64,000 nucleotides of DNA from an uncultured Eubacteriales bacterium (GCA_934378145.1 CAKXXW010000007.1:1-64000), one strand, 5' to 3'; positions 50,678 to 59,313 are shown, numbered from the stretch's first letter. Notes: generated from the letters alone by a model not told the origin. A program made the numbers and translations.

Positions 50678-50730
50678 GCGTAAATCTTGCGTAAATCTTG
50701 CGTAAATCTTGCGTAAATCTTGCGCAAAAT
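50678..50730. repeat. 11-bp tandem repeat, four full units
   Basis: GCGTAAATCTT is repeated exactly four times (50678-50721), followed by a decayed fifth unit GCGCAAAAT. It lies between repeat copies E and F. Confidence 0.9.
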
Positions 50731-50749
50731 GTTCAACCTGTCGGTGAAT

Positions 50750-51026
50750 TTTGCCTTTAGGTTAAACGCCTTAAACCCTTGTCTCGGGACAGAATTTTCC
50801 CCCGCGGGGGAAAATTCCGGTGGATTTTTGAAAAGTCCGATAAAAGGCTGCTTGCAGACTTTTGAGGAGCTTTTCCAAAAATCCACCATAGTTTTGCCAC
50901 AGGCAAAATGCCGCGAGACAAGGCAATATTGCCATAACCTTTCAGAAAAGTTCTTTGAAGGGTGCGGGAAACCTTTCTTTCAAGAAAGTTTCCCGCAGCT
51001 CCCGTATCGTTCCTTCGTATCCCCCG
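50750..51026 (+). repeat. Cloverleaf-type structured repeat, copy F (subtype II)
   Basis: Core 50779-50921, closing stem TTGTCTCG / CGAGACAA. Arm 1 is GAATTTTCCCCC / GGGGGAAAATTC. Arm 2 is GGTGGATTTTTG.AAAAG / CTTTTC.CAAAAATCCACC, a third stem sequence that still pairs. Arm 3 is TTTTGCC-ACA-GGCAAAA. The trailing hairpin GCGGGAAAC / GTTTCCCGC lies at 50964-50996 and CGTATCCCCC reaches the cysS stop codon. Confidence 0.85.
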
Positions 51027-52445
51027 TCAAGCCTTTTTGTAGGTAGTGCCTTCCTTTGTGTCGACAAGGGTGATGCCTTTCGCCGAAAGCTCGCCGCGGA
51101 TGCGGTCAGCCTCGGCGTAATTCTTTGCCTTTTTCGCCGCTGCGCGAGCCTCGATAAGGTCAAGGATCCAGCGGTCGTCATCCGACGGGGCGTCCTTCGC
51201 CTTTTCTTCCTCACGGAAGGCGGACACGGCGTCGAGCAGACCGAGCTGCATCACCTGCTCAAAATTTTCTATCAGCGCGAGCTTAGTCGCATCGTTCGTG
51301 TCAGCCTTAAGCACATCGTAGTAGGCGGTCACGGCGAGCGAGGTGTTCATATCGTTGTCAAGAGCCGCGACAAAGCCGGCACGGAGATTCTCAAACGCCT
51401 GCCTGTCCACCTCGCCGTCGGGACTGAGCGCGGCAATGCGCGAGACGAGCTTGCGGTAGGCAGCCTTCGCATTGTCAAGTCCCTCGTAGGAGAAGACCAG
51501 CGACTTGCGGTAGTGCGACTGCATGCAGAAGAAACGGTAGACCTCCGGCGCGTAGCCCTTGCTCTCAAGGAGTGAAACGGTCAGAAATTCGCCCGAAGAT
51601 TTGCTCATCTTCCCGCTCGTCGTGTTCAGGTGATGCACATGGAACCAATAGTGGCACCAAGGATGCCCGAGGTAAGCCTCGCTCTGCGCGATCTCGTTCG
51701 TGTGATGCGGGAAGGCGTTGTCGATGCCTCCGCAGTGAATGTCAAGATACTCGCCGAGATATTTCATGCTTATGCAGGAACATTCGATGTGCCAGCCGGG
51801 GTAGCCTACACCCCACGGGCTGTCCCACTTAAGCTCCTGCGCGTCGAATTTCGACTTCGTGAACCAAAGCACAAAGTCAGCCTTGTTCCTCTTGTTTTCG
51901 TCGCCCTCAACGCCCTCTCTGACGCCGACGGCAAGATCCTCTTCTTCAAAATCGTTGAAAACATAATACTTTTCGAGCTTAGAGGTGTCAAAATAGACAT
52001 TCCCGCCGGCAATATAAGCGTATCCCTTCTCGAGCAGCGAGGTGATGACCTTTATGAAATCGTCAATGCAACCCGTCGCCGGCTGAACGACATCGGGAGT
52101 CCTTATCCGCAGCTTGCGGCAGTCCTCAAAGAAAGCGTCGGTGTAGAACTTCGCTATCTCAAGCACCGTCTTGTGTTCGCGGCGCGCGCCCTTCAGCATC
52201 TTGTCTTCACCCGTGTCGGCATCGCTCGTGAGATGTCCGACATCGGTGATGTTCATCACGCGCGTGACATCGTAGCCCGCATAGCGGAGGTAACGGTCAA
52301 GCACATCCTCCATAATGTAGGAGCGGAGATTCCCTATGTGCGCGAAATGATAGACCGTGGGGCCGCAGGTGTACATCTTCACCTTTCCCTCTTCGATCGG
52401 TCTGAATTCTTCTTTTGTCCTTGTCAGCGAATTGTATATCTGCAT
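51027..52445 (-). CDS. cysS: Cysteinyl-tRNA synthetase
   Basis: 472 residues from the ATG at 52445 (MQIYNSL), two bases after the cysE stop; longer in-frame starts lie inside cysE. Zinc site and class I signature YTCGPTVYHFAHIGN, WHIECS, HHTNEIAQ and KMSKSSGEF are all present. It charges tRNA-Cys. cysE-cysS is a common Firmicutes pair linking cysteine synthesis and use. Confidence 0.98.
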   Translation of the reverse strand: MQIYNSLTRTKEEFRPIEEGKVKMYTCGPTVYHFAHIGNLRSYIMEDVLDRYLRYAGYDVTRVMNITDVGHLTSDADTGEDKMLKGARREHKTVLEIAKFYTDAFFEDCRKLRIRTPDVVQPATGCIDDFIKVITSLLEKGYAYIAGGNVYFDTSKLEKYYVFNDFEEEDLAVGVREGVEGDENKRNKADFVLWFTKSKFDAQELKWDSPWGVGYPGWHIECSCISMKYLGEYLDIHCGGIDNAFPHHTNEIAQSEAYLGHPWCHYWFHVHHLNTTSGKMSKSSGEFLTVSLLESKGYAPEVYRFFCMQSHYRKSLVFSYEGLDNAKAAYRKLVSRIAALSPDGEVDRQAFENLRAGFVAALDNDMNTSLAVTAYYDVLKADTNDATKLALIENFEQVMQLGLLDAVSAFREEEKAKDAPSDDDRWILDLIEARAAAKKAKNYAEADRIRGELSAKGITLVDTKEGTTYKKA

Positions 52446-52446
52446 A

Positions 52447-53226
52447 TCAGTCTTTCCTGTCTTCCTTTTTGATTTTCTTTCCTGTCTTTTTTTCGGAGGC
52501 AGCCCTGTATTCGGCAAGCTCGGCTTCGAGCGCACTTATCTTCTTCTCGAGCCGGCGAAGCTCCTGCGCCACCGGATCGGGGATGTGGATCTGGTCCATG
52601 TCGTCATTTACCCGCCTGCCGCCCTTCCTGACGACCTTCGCGGGGATGCCGACAGCCGTACTCTCGGCGGGGATGTCACGAAGCACCACGGCTCCCGAGG
52701 CTATCTTTGAATTGTCACCGAGCGTCACGGGACCGAGGACCTTCGCCCCCGCACCTACCATGACATTGTCGCCGAGCGTCGGGTGACGCTTGCCCTGCTC
52801 CTTGCCCGTTCCGCCGAGGGTCACGCCCTGATAGACCGTGCAGTTGTCGCCGATCTCGGTCGTCTCACCGATGACGACCCCCATTCCGTGGTCGATGAAG
52901 AGTCCCTTCCCTATCTTCGCTCCCGGGTGTATCTCGATCCCCGTCGCAAAGCGCGCGAGCTGGCTTATAAGCCTCGCCGGGAAATAATGCTTCGACACAT
53001 AGAGCTTATGCGCCACGCGGTAGGCTATCAGCGCATGCACCCCCGAATAGAGAAACAGCACCTCAAGGTTGCTCCTTGCCGCCGGATCGCGGCGGCGCAC
53101 CGCGTCGACCTCCGAGAGAAGGTCGTCTATCGCCTGCTTCCCTATCCCCGGCAGGCGCGAAAGCCCCACCATAAGGTCGCCGAAGCCGCACCTTTCACGG
53201 CAGGCATTGCATTTGTTTATATCCAT
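52447..53226 (-). CDS. cysE: Serine O-acetyltransferase with N-terminal Cys motif
   Basis: 259 residues from the ATG at 53226 (GGAGGAAGGG upstream). The left-handed beta helix of hexapeptide repeats is clear (GIEIHPGAKIGKGLFIDHGMGVVIGETTEI, VTLGGTGK, GAGAKVLGPVTLG). It makes O-acetylserine, the cysteine precursor. Unusual: the N-terminus begins MDINKCNACRERCGFGD, a CxxCxxxC cluster that short CysE proteins lack and that could bind a metal. The C-terminus is a charged coiled-coil tail of about 45 residues. Confidence 0.93.
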   Translation of the reverse strand: MDINKCNACRERCGFGDLMVGLSRLPGIGKQAIDDLLSEVDAVRRRDPAARSNLEVLFLYSGVHALIAYRVAHKLYVSKHYFPARLISQLARFATGIEIHPGAKIGKGLFIDHGMGVVIGETTEIGDNCTVYQGVTLGGTGKEQGKRHPTLGDNVMVGAGAKVLGPVTLGDNSKIASGAVVLRDIPAESTAVGIPAKVVRKGGRRVNDDMDQIHIPDPVAQELRRLEKKISALEAELAEYRAASEKKTGKKIKKEDRKD

Positions 53227-53246
53227 AGTTCCCTTCCTCCGAAGGA

Positions 53247-53993
53247 TCAGCCTTCGCCGTTCTCCTTCCTGAAGCTCAGTATCGCGTCGCGGTCGGCGCG
53301 GGTGAATTCCCTCGTCCGGTTCTTCGACGCGTAGTCGTAAAGGCAAAGAGTCCCGATAGCCTCCTCGTCGTAGTTCACCTCGCCGCCTCCGGCGTACCTT
53401 ATGTCAAGGTAGACCGCCAGCGTCAGCTTATCATCTATATCTATGCCGTCAAAGATGAATTTCCTGTAATTGTAGAGGTTCTTTTTGTCCTTCTTCATCT
53501 CCGATGGATGATAGCGCGTCTCGGAAACGCTCTTCGGGTTCTCCTTCGCGCTGAGGTCATTGTCGCTGTCATCGTCGGGCGTAAGGTCTGTACTTATCGC
53601 CACCGTGACATCGAAGACATCGGCGTCGCGGTCGGGGACCTCATCGAGTCCGAGATCCTTCGCCACCGAGCGAAGGGTGCTGTTGTTGTACCGCACGACC
53701 ACCTGAAGCTGATGCGCCTCGGGAATGAACGCTACCTGCGATACCGAAAAGTATCCCGCGTTCTTCTCGCCGCGCGTGATGTCGTTCTGCCCCTGATAAA
53801 ACATATAGAGGCTCCCGTCCTCACTCGCATCATATGCCGCAACTGTGTTTTTATTTACCATAATGGTCTTCATTCCCGACGGATCACCCGAGGAGAGCAT
53901 CCTCCAGATGATGAATCCCGTTACCGAGAAAACAAGCACTATTCCGAGGTATTTGAGTACCCTTCCGGCGATACGCCAGCCTCTTTTTGCCAT
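53247..53993 (-). CDS. Single-pass membrane protein of unknown function
   Basis: 248 residues: a basic N-terminus, one membrane helix (about 11-31), then an extracytoplasmic domain of about 210 residues with many Asp and Lys and beta-strand patterns (LQVVVRYNNSTL, VFDVTVAIST, KLTLAVYLDIRY). The end (SKNRTREFTRADRDAILSFRKE) is polar. It lies 15 bases after the ribulokinase gene and 20 before cysE. I recognise no family. Confidence 0.7.
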   Translation of the reverse strand: MAKRGWRIAGRVLKYLGIVLVFSVTGFIIWRMLSSGDPSGMKTIMVNKNTVAAYDASEDGSLYMFYQGQNDITRGEKNAGYFSVSQVAFIPEAHQLQVVVRYNNSTLRSVAKDLGLDEVPDRDADVFDVTVAISTDLTPDDDSDNDLSAKENPKSVSETRYHPSEMKKDKKNLYNYRKFIFDGIDIDDKLTLAVYLDIRYAGGGEVNYDEEAIGTLCLYDYASKNRTREFTRADRDAILSFRKENGEG

Positions 53994-54008
53994 TCGGCAC
54001 CTCCCGGA

Positions 54009-55664
54009 TCATTTTCCTGAATTTTCTTTTATCCTTCTGAGCCGCTTCATAACATCGTTCTGTCCCCTGCCGAAGTAGTCATAGAGCGACAGATATTCTT
54101 TATACAGCTCGTCATAGACCTCGGATGCCGCCTCGTTCGGATGATACACCGTATCCGAAAGGTGGCTCATCCGCTCCATACAGTCAAGCAGATCCTCTCC
54201 CGCCGACGCCGCCGCATAGACCGCCGAGGCGAGCGCGGGTATCTGCCGCGACTCTGCGATGATTATATCCTTCTTCAGTACATCGGAGAAGAGCTGCATC
54301 GTGAAAGCGTCCTTGCGCGCGATCCCTCCCGCGGCGATGATGCGCCGGATGCTCACGCCCGAGGACTCGATAGTCTCGGTTATCACCCTTGTGGCAAATG
54401 CCGTAGCCTCTATCAGCGCGCGCATTATGTCCTCGGGGCGGGTGCGGAGGTCCATACCTATTATCATTGCCGAAAGATCGGAATCTATCAGCACATTCCG
54501 GTTGCCGTTCAGCCAATCGAGAGCCACAAGCCCCGTCTCTCCGGGAGCTTTTTCGGCGCACTTCCTTATAAGGAGCTGAAGCACCGAAATGCCGAGCGCG
54601 TCAGCCTCATCGCGGTAAGACGCGGGAGCTATATTGTCCGCCGCCCACGCAAAGGCGTCGCCGAAGCAGCAAAGTCCCGATTCGTATCCCCAGAAACCGG
54701 GGGTAAGGCTGTCGCGGAGGACTCCGCAGATGCCCTTCACATTACGCCTCTTGTCATCTATCAGCATATAGCAGGACGAGGTGCCCATAATTGCACACAT
54801 ATCGCCCGCCGTGTGCATATTAAGTGCCGAGGGCGCCACATGAGCGTCGGGCTGGGCGGGAGCTACGACCGTTTTTTCACTCAGTCCGTACCTCTCGGCG
54901 ATCTCTTTTCTCACATTCCCGACCTTTCCGCAGGTATATACCATAGGAGCATCGGTCTTCTCCTTCACGACATCGGCAAAGCGCGGGTCGAGCGCGGCAA
55001 AAAATTCGCGCGAAGGATAGCCCTTCTCCATATCGTACATGGCCTTCGACGCGGCGTAGGTGTAGCTCTTTTTCAGCTCACCGCAAAGGTACATATTTAT
55101 GAAATCCCCCGCCTCGACAAAAAAGTCGGCATCGGCGTAGACCTGCGGCGCACGGTCAAGCACCTCGAATACCTTCGGGAAATACCACTCGCTCGAGATC
55201 TTTCCGCCGTAGGCTGCAAGCCATTCCTCGCCCATTTTTTCGGCAGTTTCGTTTATTCTGTCGGCGTAGGGCTGGGCGGCGTGATGCTTCCAGAGCTTCA
55301 CATAGGCGTGCGGCTCGCACCGGTACTTTTCCTCAAAGCAGAGCGGCGTACCGTCAGCCCTTATCGGCAGTATCGTGCAGGTCGTGAAATCCACACCGAT
55401 ACCTATTATATTCTCCTTATCGACTCCGGCGTCCGCAATGACTCCCGGAAGTATGTAATCAAGCACCTCAAGATAATCTCTCGGGTCCTGAAGCGCGAAA
55501 TCGGGCGGAAGAGGCTCGCCGCTCGCGGCAAGGCACCTGTCCATCACCCCGTGCGGATACTCCATCGTCCGCGTGGCAAGCTCGGCTCCGTCCGAGATGC
55601 GGACGAGCAGCGCCCGCCCCGACAGAGTTCCGAAATCAAGGCCTATCGTATATTTTTCGGTCAT
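54009..55664 (-). CDS. araB: L-ribulokinase (FGGY kinase)
   Basis: 551 residues. The phosphate-1 motif is IGLDFGTLSGRALLV; GIGVDFTTCTILPI is typical of ribulokinases (not xylulokinases); the FGGY signature region spans IIAAGGIARKDAFTMQLFSDVLKK. It phosphorylates L-ribulose in arabinose breakdown. The partner genes araA and araD are not adjacent, and the gene sits in a run with cysE-cysS, so its place here is odd. Starts 5 bases after the small membrane protein. Confidence 0.9.
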   Translation of the reverse strand: MTEKYTIGLDFGTLSGRALLVRISDGAELATRTMEYPHGVMDRCLAASGEPLPPDFALQDPRDYLEVLDYILPGVIADAGVDKENIIGIGVDFTTCTILPIRADGTPLCFEEKYRCEPHAYVKLWKHHAAQPYADRINETAEKMGEEWLAAYGGKISSEWYFPKVFEVLDRAPQVYADADFFVEAGDFINMYLCGELKKSYTYAASKAMYDMEKGYPSREFFAALDPRFADVVKEKTDAPMVYTCGKVGNVRKEIAERYGLSEKTVVAPAQPDAHVAPSALNMHTAGDMCAIMGTSSCYMLIDDKRRNVKGICGVLRDSLTPGFWGYESGLCCFGDAFAWAADNIAPASYRDEADALGISVLQLLIRKCAEKAPGETGLVALDWLNGNRNVLIDSDLSAMIIGMDLRTRPEDIMRALIEATAFATRVITETIESSGVSIRRIIAAGGIARKDAFTMQLFSDVLKKDIIIAESRQIPALASAVYAAASAGEDLLDCMERMSHLSDTVYHPNEAASEVYDELYKEYLSLYDYFGRGQNDVMKRLRRIKENSGK

Positions 55665-55669
55665 AAGGC

Positions 55670-56185
55670 TTACCTCTTATCTTTCTTTTCCGACGAAAAC
55701 GATCCGAGAAGGTCGCGAAGCCTTTCGTCGGCGGATATGAATACCACACACTCGCCGTCACCGTCAGAAACGAGCAGAGCGGTCCTCTCTTTTTTGGGGA
55801 GTGCGGGGCAATAGGAATATCTCACGGTGTCCTTCGGCGCCCTGTACGAGCCTTCACCGCCCGAGGCGTCCTTCACCGCGCAGATATCCCGCGCGGCAAT
55901 GCGGCAGACGACAGTGAGCCGCCGTCCGTGCCTTTTTGTCACCTCGAACAGCACCTCGCCCGTTTTGTCGTCCCTTCCGAGGGCGTAGGTGTAAACGGTC
56001 AGGACGAGCCTGTCGATGACAAGCAATCCGACAAGCACGCAGACCGGAGCAAGGCTCCTTACAATATTTATCACGGTGTCGTTGCCGAGCGTCGGAAAAA
56101 GCAGTATCAGGGCGGCAAAAAAGCAAAGGAAAGCGACTGCGGTCCCCGTTTTTTTCTGCCGGTCGGGTGTATATGAATATATCAC
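55670..56185 (-). CDS. Small membrane protein of unknown function
   Basis: 171 residues with a GTG start (no ATG in frame nearby; GGTGAAGG upstream). Two membrane helices (about 13-32 and 40-58) are followed by a cytosolic domain whose strand pattern (GEVLFEVTKRHGRRLTVVCRIAARDICAVKD; TALLVSDGDGECVVFISAD) resembles a bacterial PH-like fold. It is the first gene of the araB-cysE-cysS transcript. Confidence 0.65.
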   Translation of the reverse strand: MIYSYTPDRQKKTGTAVAFLCFFAALILLFPTLGNDTVINIVRSLAPVCVLVGLLVIDRLVLTVYTYALGRDDKTGEVLFEVTKRHGRRLTVVCRIAARDICAVKDASGGEGSYRAPKDTVRYSYCPALPKKERTALLVSDGDGECVVFISADERLRDLLGSFSSEKKDKR

Positions 56186-56220
56186 GCCTTCACCGCCAAA
56201 TCTTTTATAGAGATAATTTT

Positions 56221-56249
56221 ATTGTACCATATTTCAGCCGAAAAATCAA
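56221..56249 (-). promoter_or_regulatory. Promoter of the ribulokinase-cysE-cysS transcript
   Basis: TTGATT (56249-56244), 17-base spacer, TACAAT (56226-56221). Confidence 0.65.
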
Positions 56250-56333
56250 TGTTTTTTGCGTGATAAGCTGAGGAATATTCGCGTGCGGCGGTGAGAATAC
56301 TAAGACCAAACAAGAATGAAAGGACAAATATAT

Positions 56334-57605
56334 ATGCAGAAACCTCAGATCGCAAGATGCACGGCGCGCGAAATACTTGATTCGCGCGGAAATCCCACCG
56401 TCGAGGCGACGGTCTTCCTCACCGACGGCACGGTAGGTGTCGCCGGAGTACCCTCCGGAGCCTCCACCGGTACCTACGAGGCAAAAGAAAAGCGCGACGG
56501 GGACAAGACCCGCTACTCCGGCAAGGGCGTCCTTGACGCCGTACTCAATGTCTGCCGCAGGATCTCTCCCGCCATCGCGGGGGTATGCCCGACCGAGCAG
56601 CACGAGCTTGACCGCATCCTTCTCTCGCTCGACGGGACGAAGGACAAGTCCGAGCTTGGCGCTAACGCGACCCTTGCGGTATCGCTCGCAACGGCTCGCG
56701 CGGCGGCAAACTTCTACCGTATGCCGGTCTACCGCTATCTCGGAGGTGCCGATTCCTACCGCCTCCCGATCCCGATGATGAACATCCTCAACGGCGGCGC
56801 GCACGCGTCAAACAATGTAGAGATACAGGAATTTATGATAGTCCCGATCGGCGCCGAGCGCTTCTCGGAGGCTCTTCGCATGGGAAGTGAGATATATCAC
56901 GCCCTCGGTGCTCTGCTGAAAAAGAAAGACCTCGCCTCGACTGTCGGAGACGAGGGAGGATACGCACCCGATCTTTCATCCGACGAGGAGGCTCTCGACC
57001 TCATCGTCCGCGCAATAAGCCGCGCGGGATACGACACCGACCGCGTGAAGATCGCCCTTGACATGGCGACCGGCGAATGGTACTCCGCCGAGAGCCGGAA
57101 GTACGAGCTTCCGAAGCGGAAAGAATCGAAGACCCGCGACGAAATGATAGACTATATAGAAAAGCTCACCCGCACCTACCCGATAATGTCGGTCGAGGAC
57201 GGACTTGACCAGACCGACTTCGAGGGCTGGGCAGAGCTTACCCGCCGTCTCGGACACGAGACGATGCTCGTCGGCGACGATCTCTTCGTTACGAACACCG
57301 AGCGCCTTCGCACCGGGATCGAGGCGGGCGCGGCGAACGCCATCCTCATAAAGCCGAATCAGATAGGCACTCTCTCGGAGACCCTTGATGTCATCCGCAA
57401 GGCGAAGGACGCCGGCTACCGTTTCATCCTCTCTCACCGTTCGGGCGAGACCGAGGACACGACTCTCTCGGACATCGCCGTAGCTACCGCCTCGCCCTTC
57501 ATAAAAAGCGGCGCACCCTGCCGCGGCGAACGCGTGGCAAAGTACAACCGCCTTCTTCGCATCGAATCCTCGCTCAATTCGGGAGCGCGTTACGGCTTCA
57601 ACTGA
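56334..57605 (+). CDS. eno: Enolase
   Basis: 423 residues from the ATG at 56334 (MQKPQIARCTAREILDSRG), with AAGGA 10 bases upstream; an ATG 6 codons earlier overlaps that site. All catalytic residues are in place: SGASTG, GGAHASNN, GDEGGYAP, Asp in KIALDMAT, SVEDGLDQTD, VGDDLFVTN, ILIKPNQIGT and SHRSGETED. It converts 2-phosphoglycerate to phosphoenolpyruvate. Monocistronic, away from other glycolytic genes. The frame ends inside the last codons of the convergent DUF5131-type gene (8-base overlap). Confidence 0.97.
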   Translation: MQKPQIARCTAREILDSRGNPTVEATVFLTDGTVGVAGVPSGASTGTYEAKEKRDGDKTRYSGKGVLDAVLNVCRRISPAIAGVCPTEQHELDRILLSLDGTKDKSELGANATLAVSLATARAAANFYRMPVYRYLGGADSYRLPIPMMNILNGGAHASNNVEIQEFMIVPIGAERFSEALRMGSEIYHALGALLKKKDLASTVGDEGGYAPDLSSDEEALDLIVRAISRAGYDTDRVKIALDMATGEWYSAESRKYELPKRKESKTRDEMIDYIEKLTRTYPIMSVEDGLDQTDFEGWAELTRRLGHETMLVGDDLFVTNTERLRTGIEAGAANAILIKPNQIGTLSETLDVIRKAKDAGYRFILSHRSGETEDTTLSDIAVATASPFIKSGAPCRGERVAKYNRLLRIESSLNSGARYGFN

Positions 57606-58311
57606 GGTCTATACCGGCGAGCCTTGCCTGCTTCGCCTGCTCTCTTCTCGGGACAGAGTAAAGTCTTCCGTCCTTTTTGAAATTCGCGCCGGTCTGCCTG
57701 AAGGTAAAAGGCACTCCGGCAGAATAGCAGGCGTCACGGATCGTCAGCACCCAATCAAAATCGCAAACCCTTGCGCCCTCGCCCGACTCTCCGCCGACCG
57801 AAACGCCCCTTATCTCCGGGGACAGGTAGGGCGAGAGGTCGATCTCACCGAGCAGAGGCTCGCAGATTATCTCCTTACGGGCTATCGGAAGCGACAGAAA
57901 GTACGGCAGCCGCTCGTCGGCACGCCTTTGATTCTCGCAGGTCACGGCGACCGTGACATTCGGGTAGCCCCCGCCCCAATCGTCGGGAAGGCTCTCGCGA
58001 AAGCGCAGGATCCTCTTCGTGATTATAAAAAATTCAAGGTCGGGTCGGCGGCGCATGATCTCCCACGCCTCGCGCCGCCACGGATCCGCCGTATCAAGAA
58101 AAAAGTCGGAAGACAGGCAGGTATATACCCGCTCTCCCGACTTTATTTTATATCCGTCGGCACCTTTTTTCAGCGGCAGGTCAAACGACGCATTCCTCCC
58201 GACCCTCATAGCGTCGCGCCCGTGCTTTCCGTCGATGCGGAAAACATAGCAGTTAAGGCAACCCTCGCTGTACTTTTTACACCCGTGCCAAGGGTTCCAG
58301 AGAAGGCTCAT
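57598..58311 (-). CDS. DUF5131 (phage Gp37-like) protein with Cys cluster
   Basis: 237 residues. The start SLLWNPWHGCKKYSEGCLNCY carries a CX6CX2C cluster. It is followed by VYTCLSSDFF, ITKR and VAVTCENQRRAD, then GGESGEGARVCDFDWV and the end FTFRQTGANF. This is the pattern of the phage Gp37/DUF5131 family, which looks like a compact radical-SAM-type barrel. Activity is unknown. The ATG overlaps the nrdR stop codon (ATGA), and the 3' end overlaps enolase by 8 bases on the other strand. Confidence 0.85.
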   Translation of the reverse strand: MSLLWNPWHGCKKYSEGCLNCYVFRIDGKHGRDAMRVGRNASFDLPLKKGADGYKIKSGERVYTCLSSDFFLDTADPWRREAWEIMRRRPDLEFFIITKRILRFRESLPDDWGGGYPNVTVAVTCENQRRADERLPYFLSLPIARKEIICEPLLGEIDLSPYLSPEIRGVSVGGESGEGARVCDFDWVLTIRDACYSAGVPFTFRQTGANFKKDGRLYSVPRREQAKQARLAGIDLS

Positions 58312-58790
58312 TCGCCCTCCTTGCCGCTCTTTCTCGTGCGGCGCGGGCGGTGGCGGCGAAGGCTCTTCAGCTCATCAAGGAAGGTATCGACATCCTTGAA
58401 CTCGCGGTAGACCGACGCAAACCTCACATAGGCTACATCGTCGACCGCCTTCAGCTTCTCCATAGCCATCTCGCCGATCTGCGCGGTCGTGACCTCCGAA
58501 ACAAGGCTGTTAAGAAGCTCACTCTCTATCGAATCGGCTATCGCGGAGGGGTCTATCGGGCGTTTATGCGAGGCGCGGTAAAGTCCCGAAAGCAGCTTCT
58601 GCTTATCGAAAAGCTCGCGGCTTCCGTCCTTCTTCACGACGGTTATCTGCATAGTCTCGAGCATCTCAAAGGTCGTGAAGCGCTTCTGACACGAAAGGCA
58701 CTCACGGCGGCGACGGATGCTTGTCCCTTCCGACGCGGGGCGCGAGTCTATGACCTTGCTGTCCGGATATCCGCAATAGGGACATTTCAT
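58308..58790 (-). CDS. nrdR: Transcriptional repressor NrdR
   Basis: 160 residues from the ATG at 58790; a GTG three codons earlier is the alternative. Zinc ribbon MKCPYCGYPDSKVIDSRP ... RECLSCQKRFTTFE, then an ATP-cone domain. It senses ATP/dATP and represses ribonucleotide reductase genes. No nrd genes are in the window. A long basic tail (RRHRPRRTRKSG) follows the family core. Confidence 0.97.
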   Translation of the reverse strand: MKCPYCGYPDSKVIDSRPASEGTSIRRRRECLSCQKRFTTFEMLETMQITVVKKDGSRELFDKQKLLSGLYRASHKRPIDPSAIADSIESELLNSLVSEVTTAQIGEMAMEKLKAVDDVAYVRFASVYREFKDVDTFLDELKSLRRHRPRRTRKSGKEGE

Positions 58791-58858
58791 TTGTTTCACC
58801 CGACCTCCGGAGGTTCGGAGGGCCCTTCCGAAAATGATTTTTCTTGTAATTCTTCCTT

Positions 58859-58887
58859 ATTATAGCATAAAAACGCCGTTTTGTAAA
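58859..58887 (-). promoter_or_regulatory. Promoter of nrdR
   Basis: TTTACA (58887-58882), 17-base spacer, TATAAT (58864-58859). Confidence 0.8.
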
Positions 58888-58938
58888 CTGTTTCTTCCAT
58901 ATCTTCCGCGTCTTTTCTCGGCTTGAAGGACTTACAGC

Positions 58939-58967
58939 TTTACATCGGGCGTTCTCTGCGTTAGAAT
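58939..58967 (+). promoter_or_regulatory. Promoter of the 89-residue membrane protein
   Basis: TTTACA (58939-58944), 17-base spacer, TAGAAT (58962-58967), 25 bases before the ATG. Confidence 0.7.
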
Positions 58968-58991
58968 ATAAACAAAAAAGGATACCTGCCC

Positions 58992-59261
58992 ATGAAAAAC
59001 AGAACATCGCGCACAAGGCTGTTTCTTTCGGGGCTGAATAACCTCTCGCGCAGATCCGTGCTGATACTGCTCATAGGTCTGCCGACGGTCGCCATCGCCT
59101 CGCTCGCCCTTCTTCCCGACCTTATTTACATAAGCGCTAACTATCACGACTACGCCGAGCTTATCTACCCCGATTACTTCGAGCATATAGCAATGACCCT
59201 GCTGATCGTGATCGGCGGCGCGCTCTTTTTCGACATTGCCGAAAAGAAGGACATTTATTAA
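58992..59261 (+). CDS. Small two-helix membrane protein
   Basis: 89 residues. A basic start (MKNRTSRTRLFLSGLNNLSR R) is followed by two membrane helices (about 21-42 and 65-81) joined by an acidic, Tyr-rich loop (YHDYAELIYPDYFEH). It has its own promoter and terminator, which supports a real gene. Weak ribosome binding site AAGGA. Function unknown. Confidence 0.7.
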   Translation: MKNRTSRTRLFLSGLNNLSRRSVLILLIGLPTVAIASLALLPDLIYISANYHDYAELIYPDYFEHIAMTLLIVIGGALFFDIAEKKDIY

Positions 59262-59297
59262 AATATCCCCCGCACCTATCGGTGCGGGGGATATTTT
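59260..59297. terminator. Bidirectional terminator
   Basis: AAAATATCCCCCGCACC, TATC, GGTGCGGGGGATATTTT: a perfect 17-bp stem including the A/T flanks. Confidence 0.9.
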
Positions 59298-59313
59298 GCT
59301 TTTTGCGGAAATA

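Noticed and set aside
50678..50730. Tandem units as a CRISPR array
   Set aside because: Units of 11 bases without spacers and no cas genes; a simple tandem repeat.
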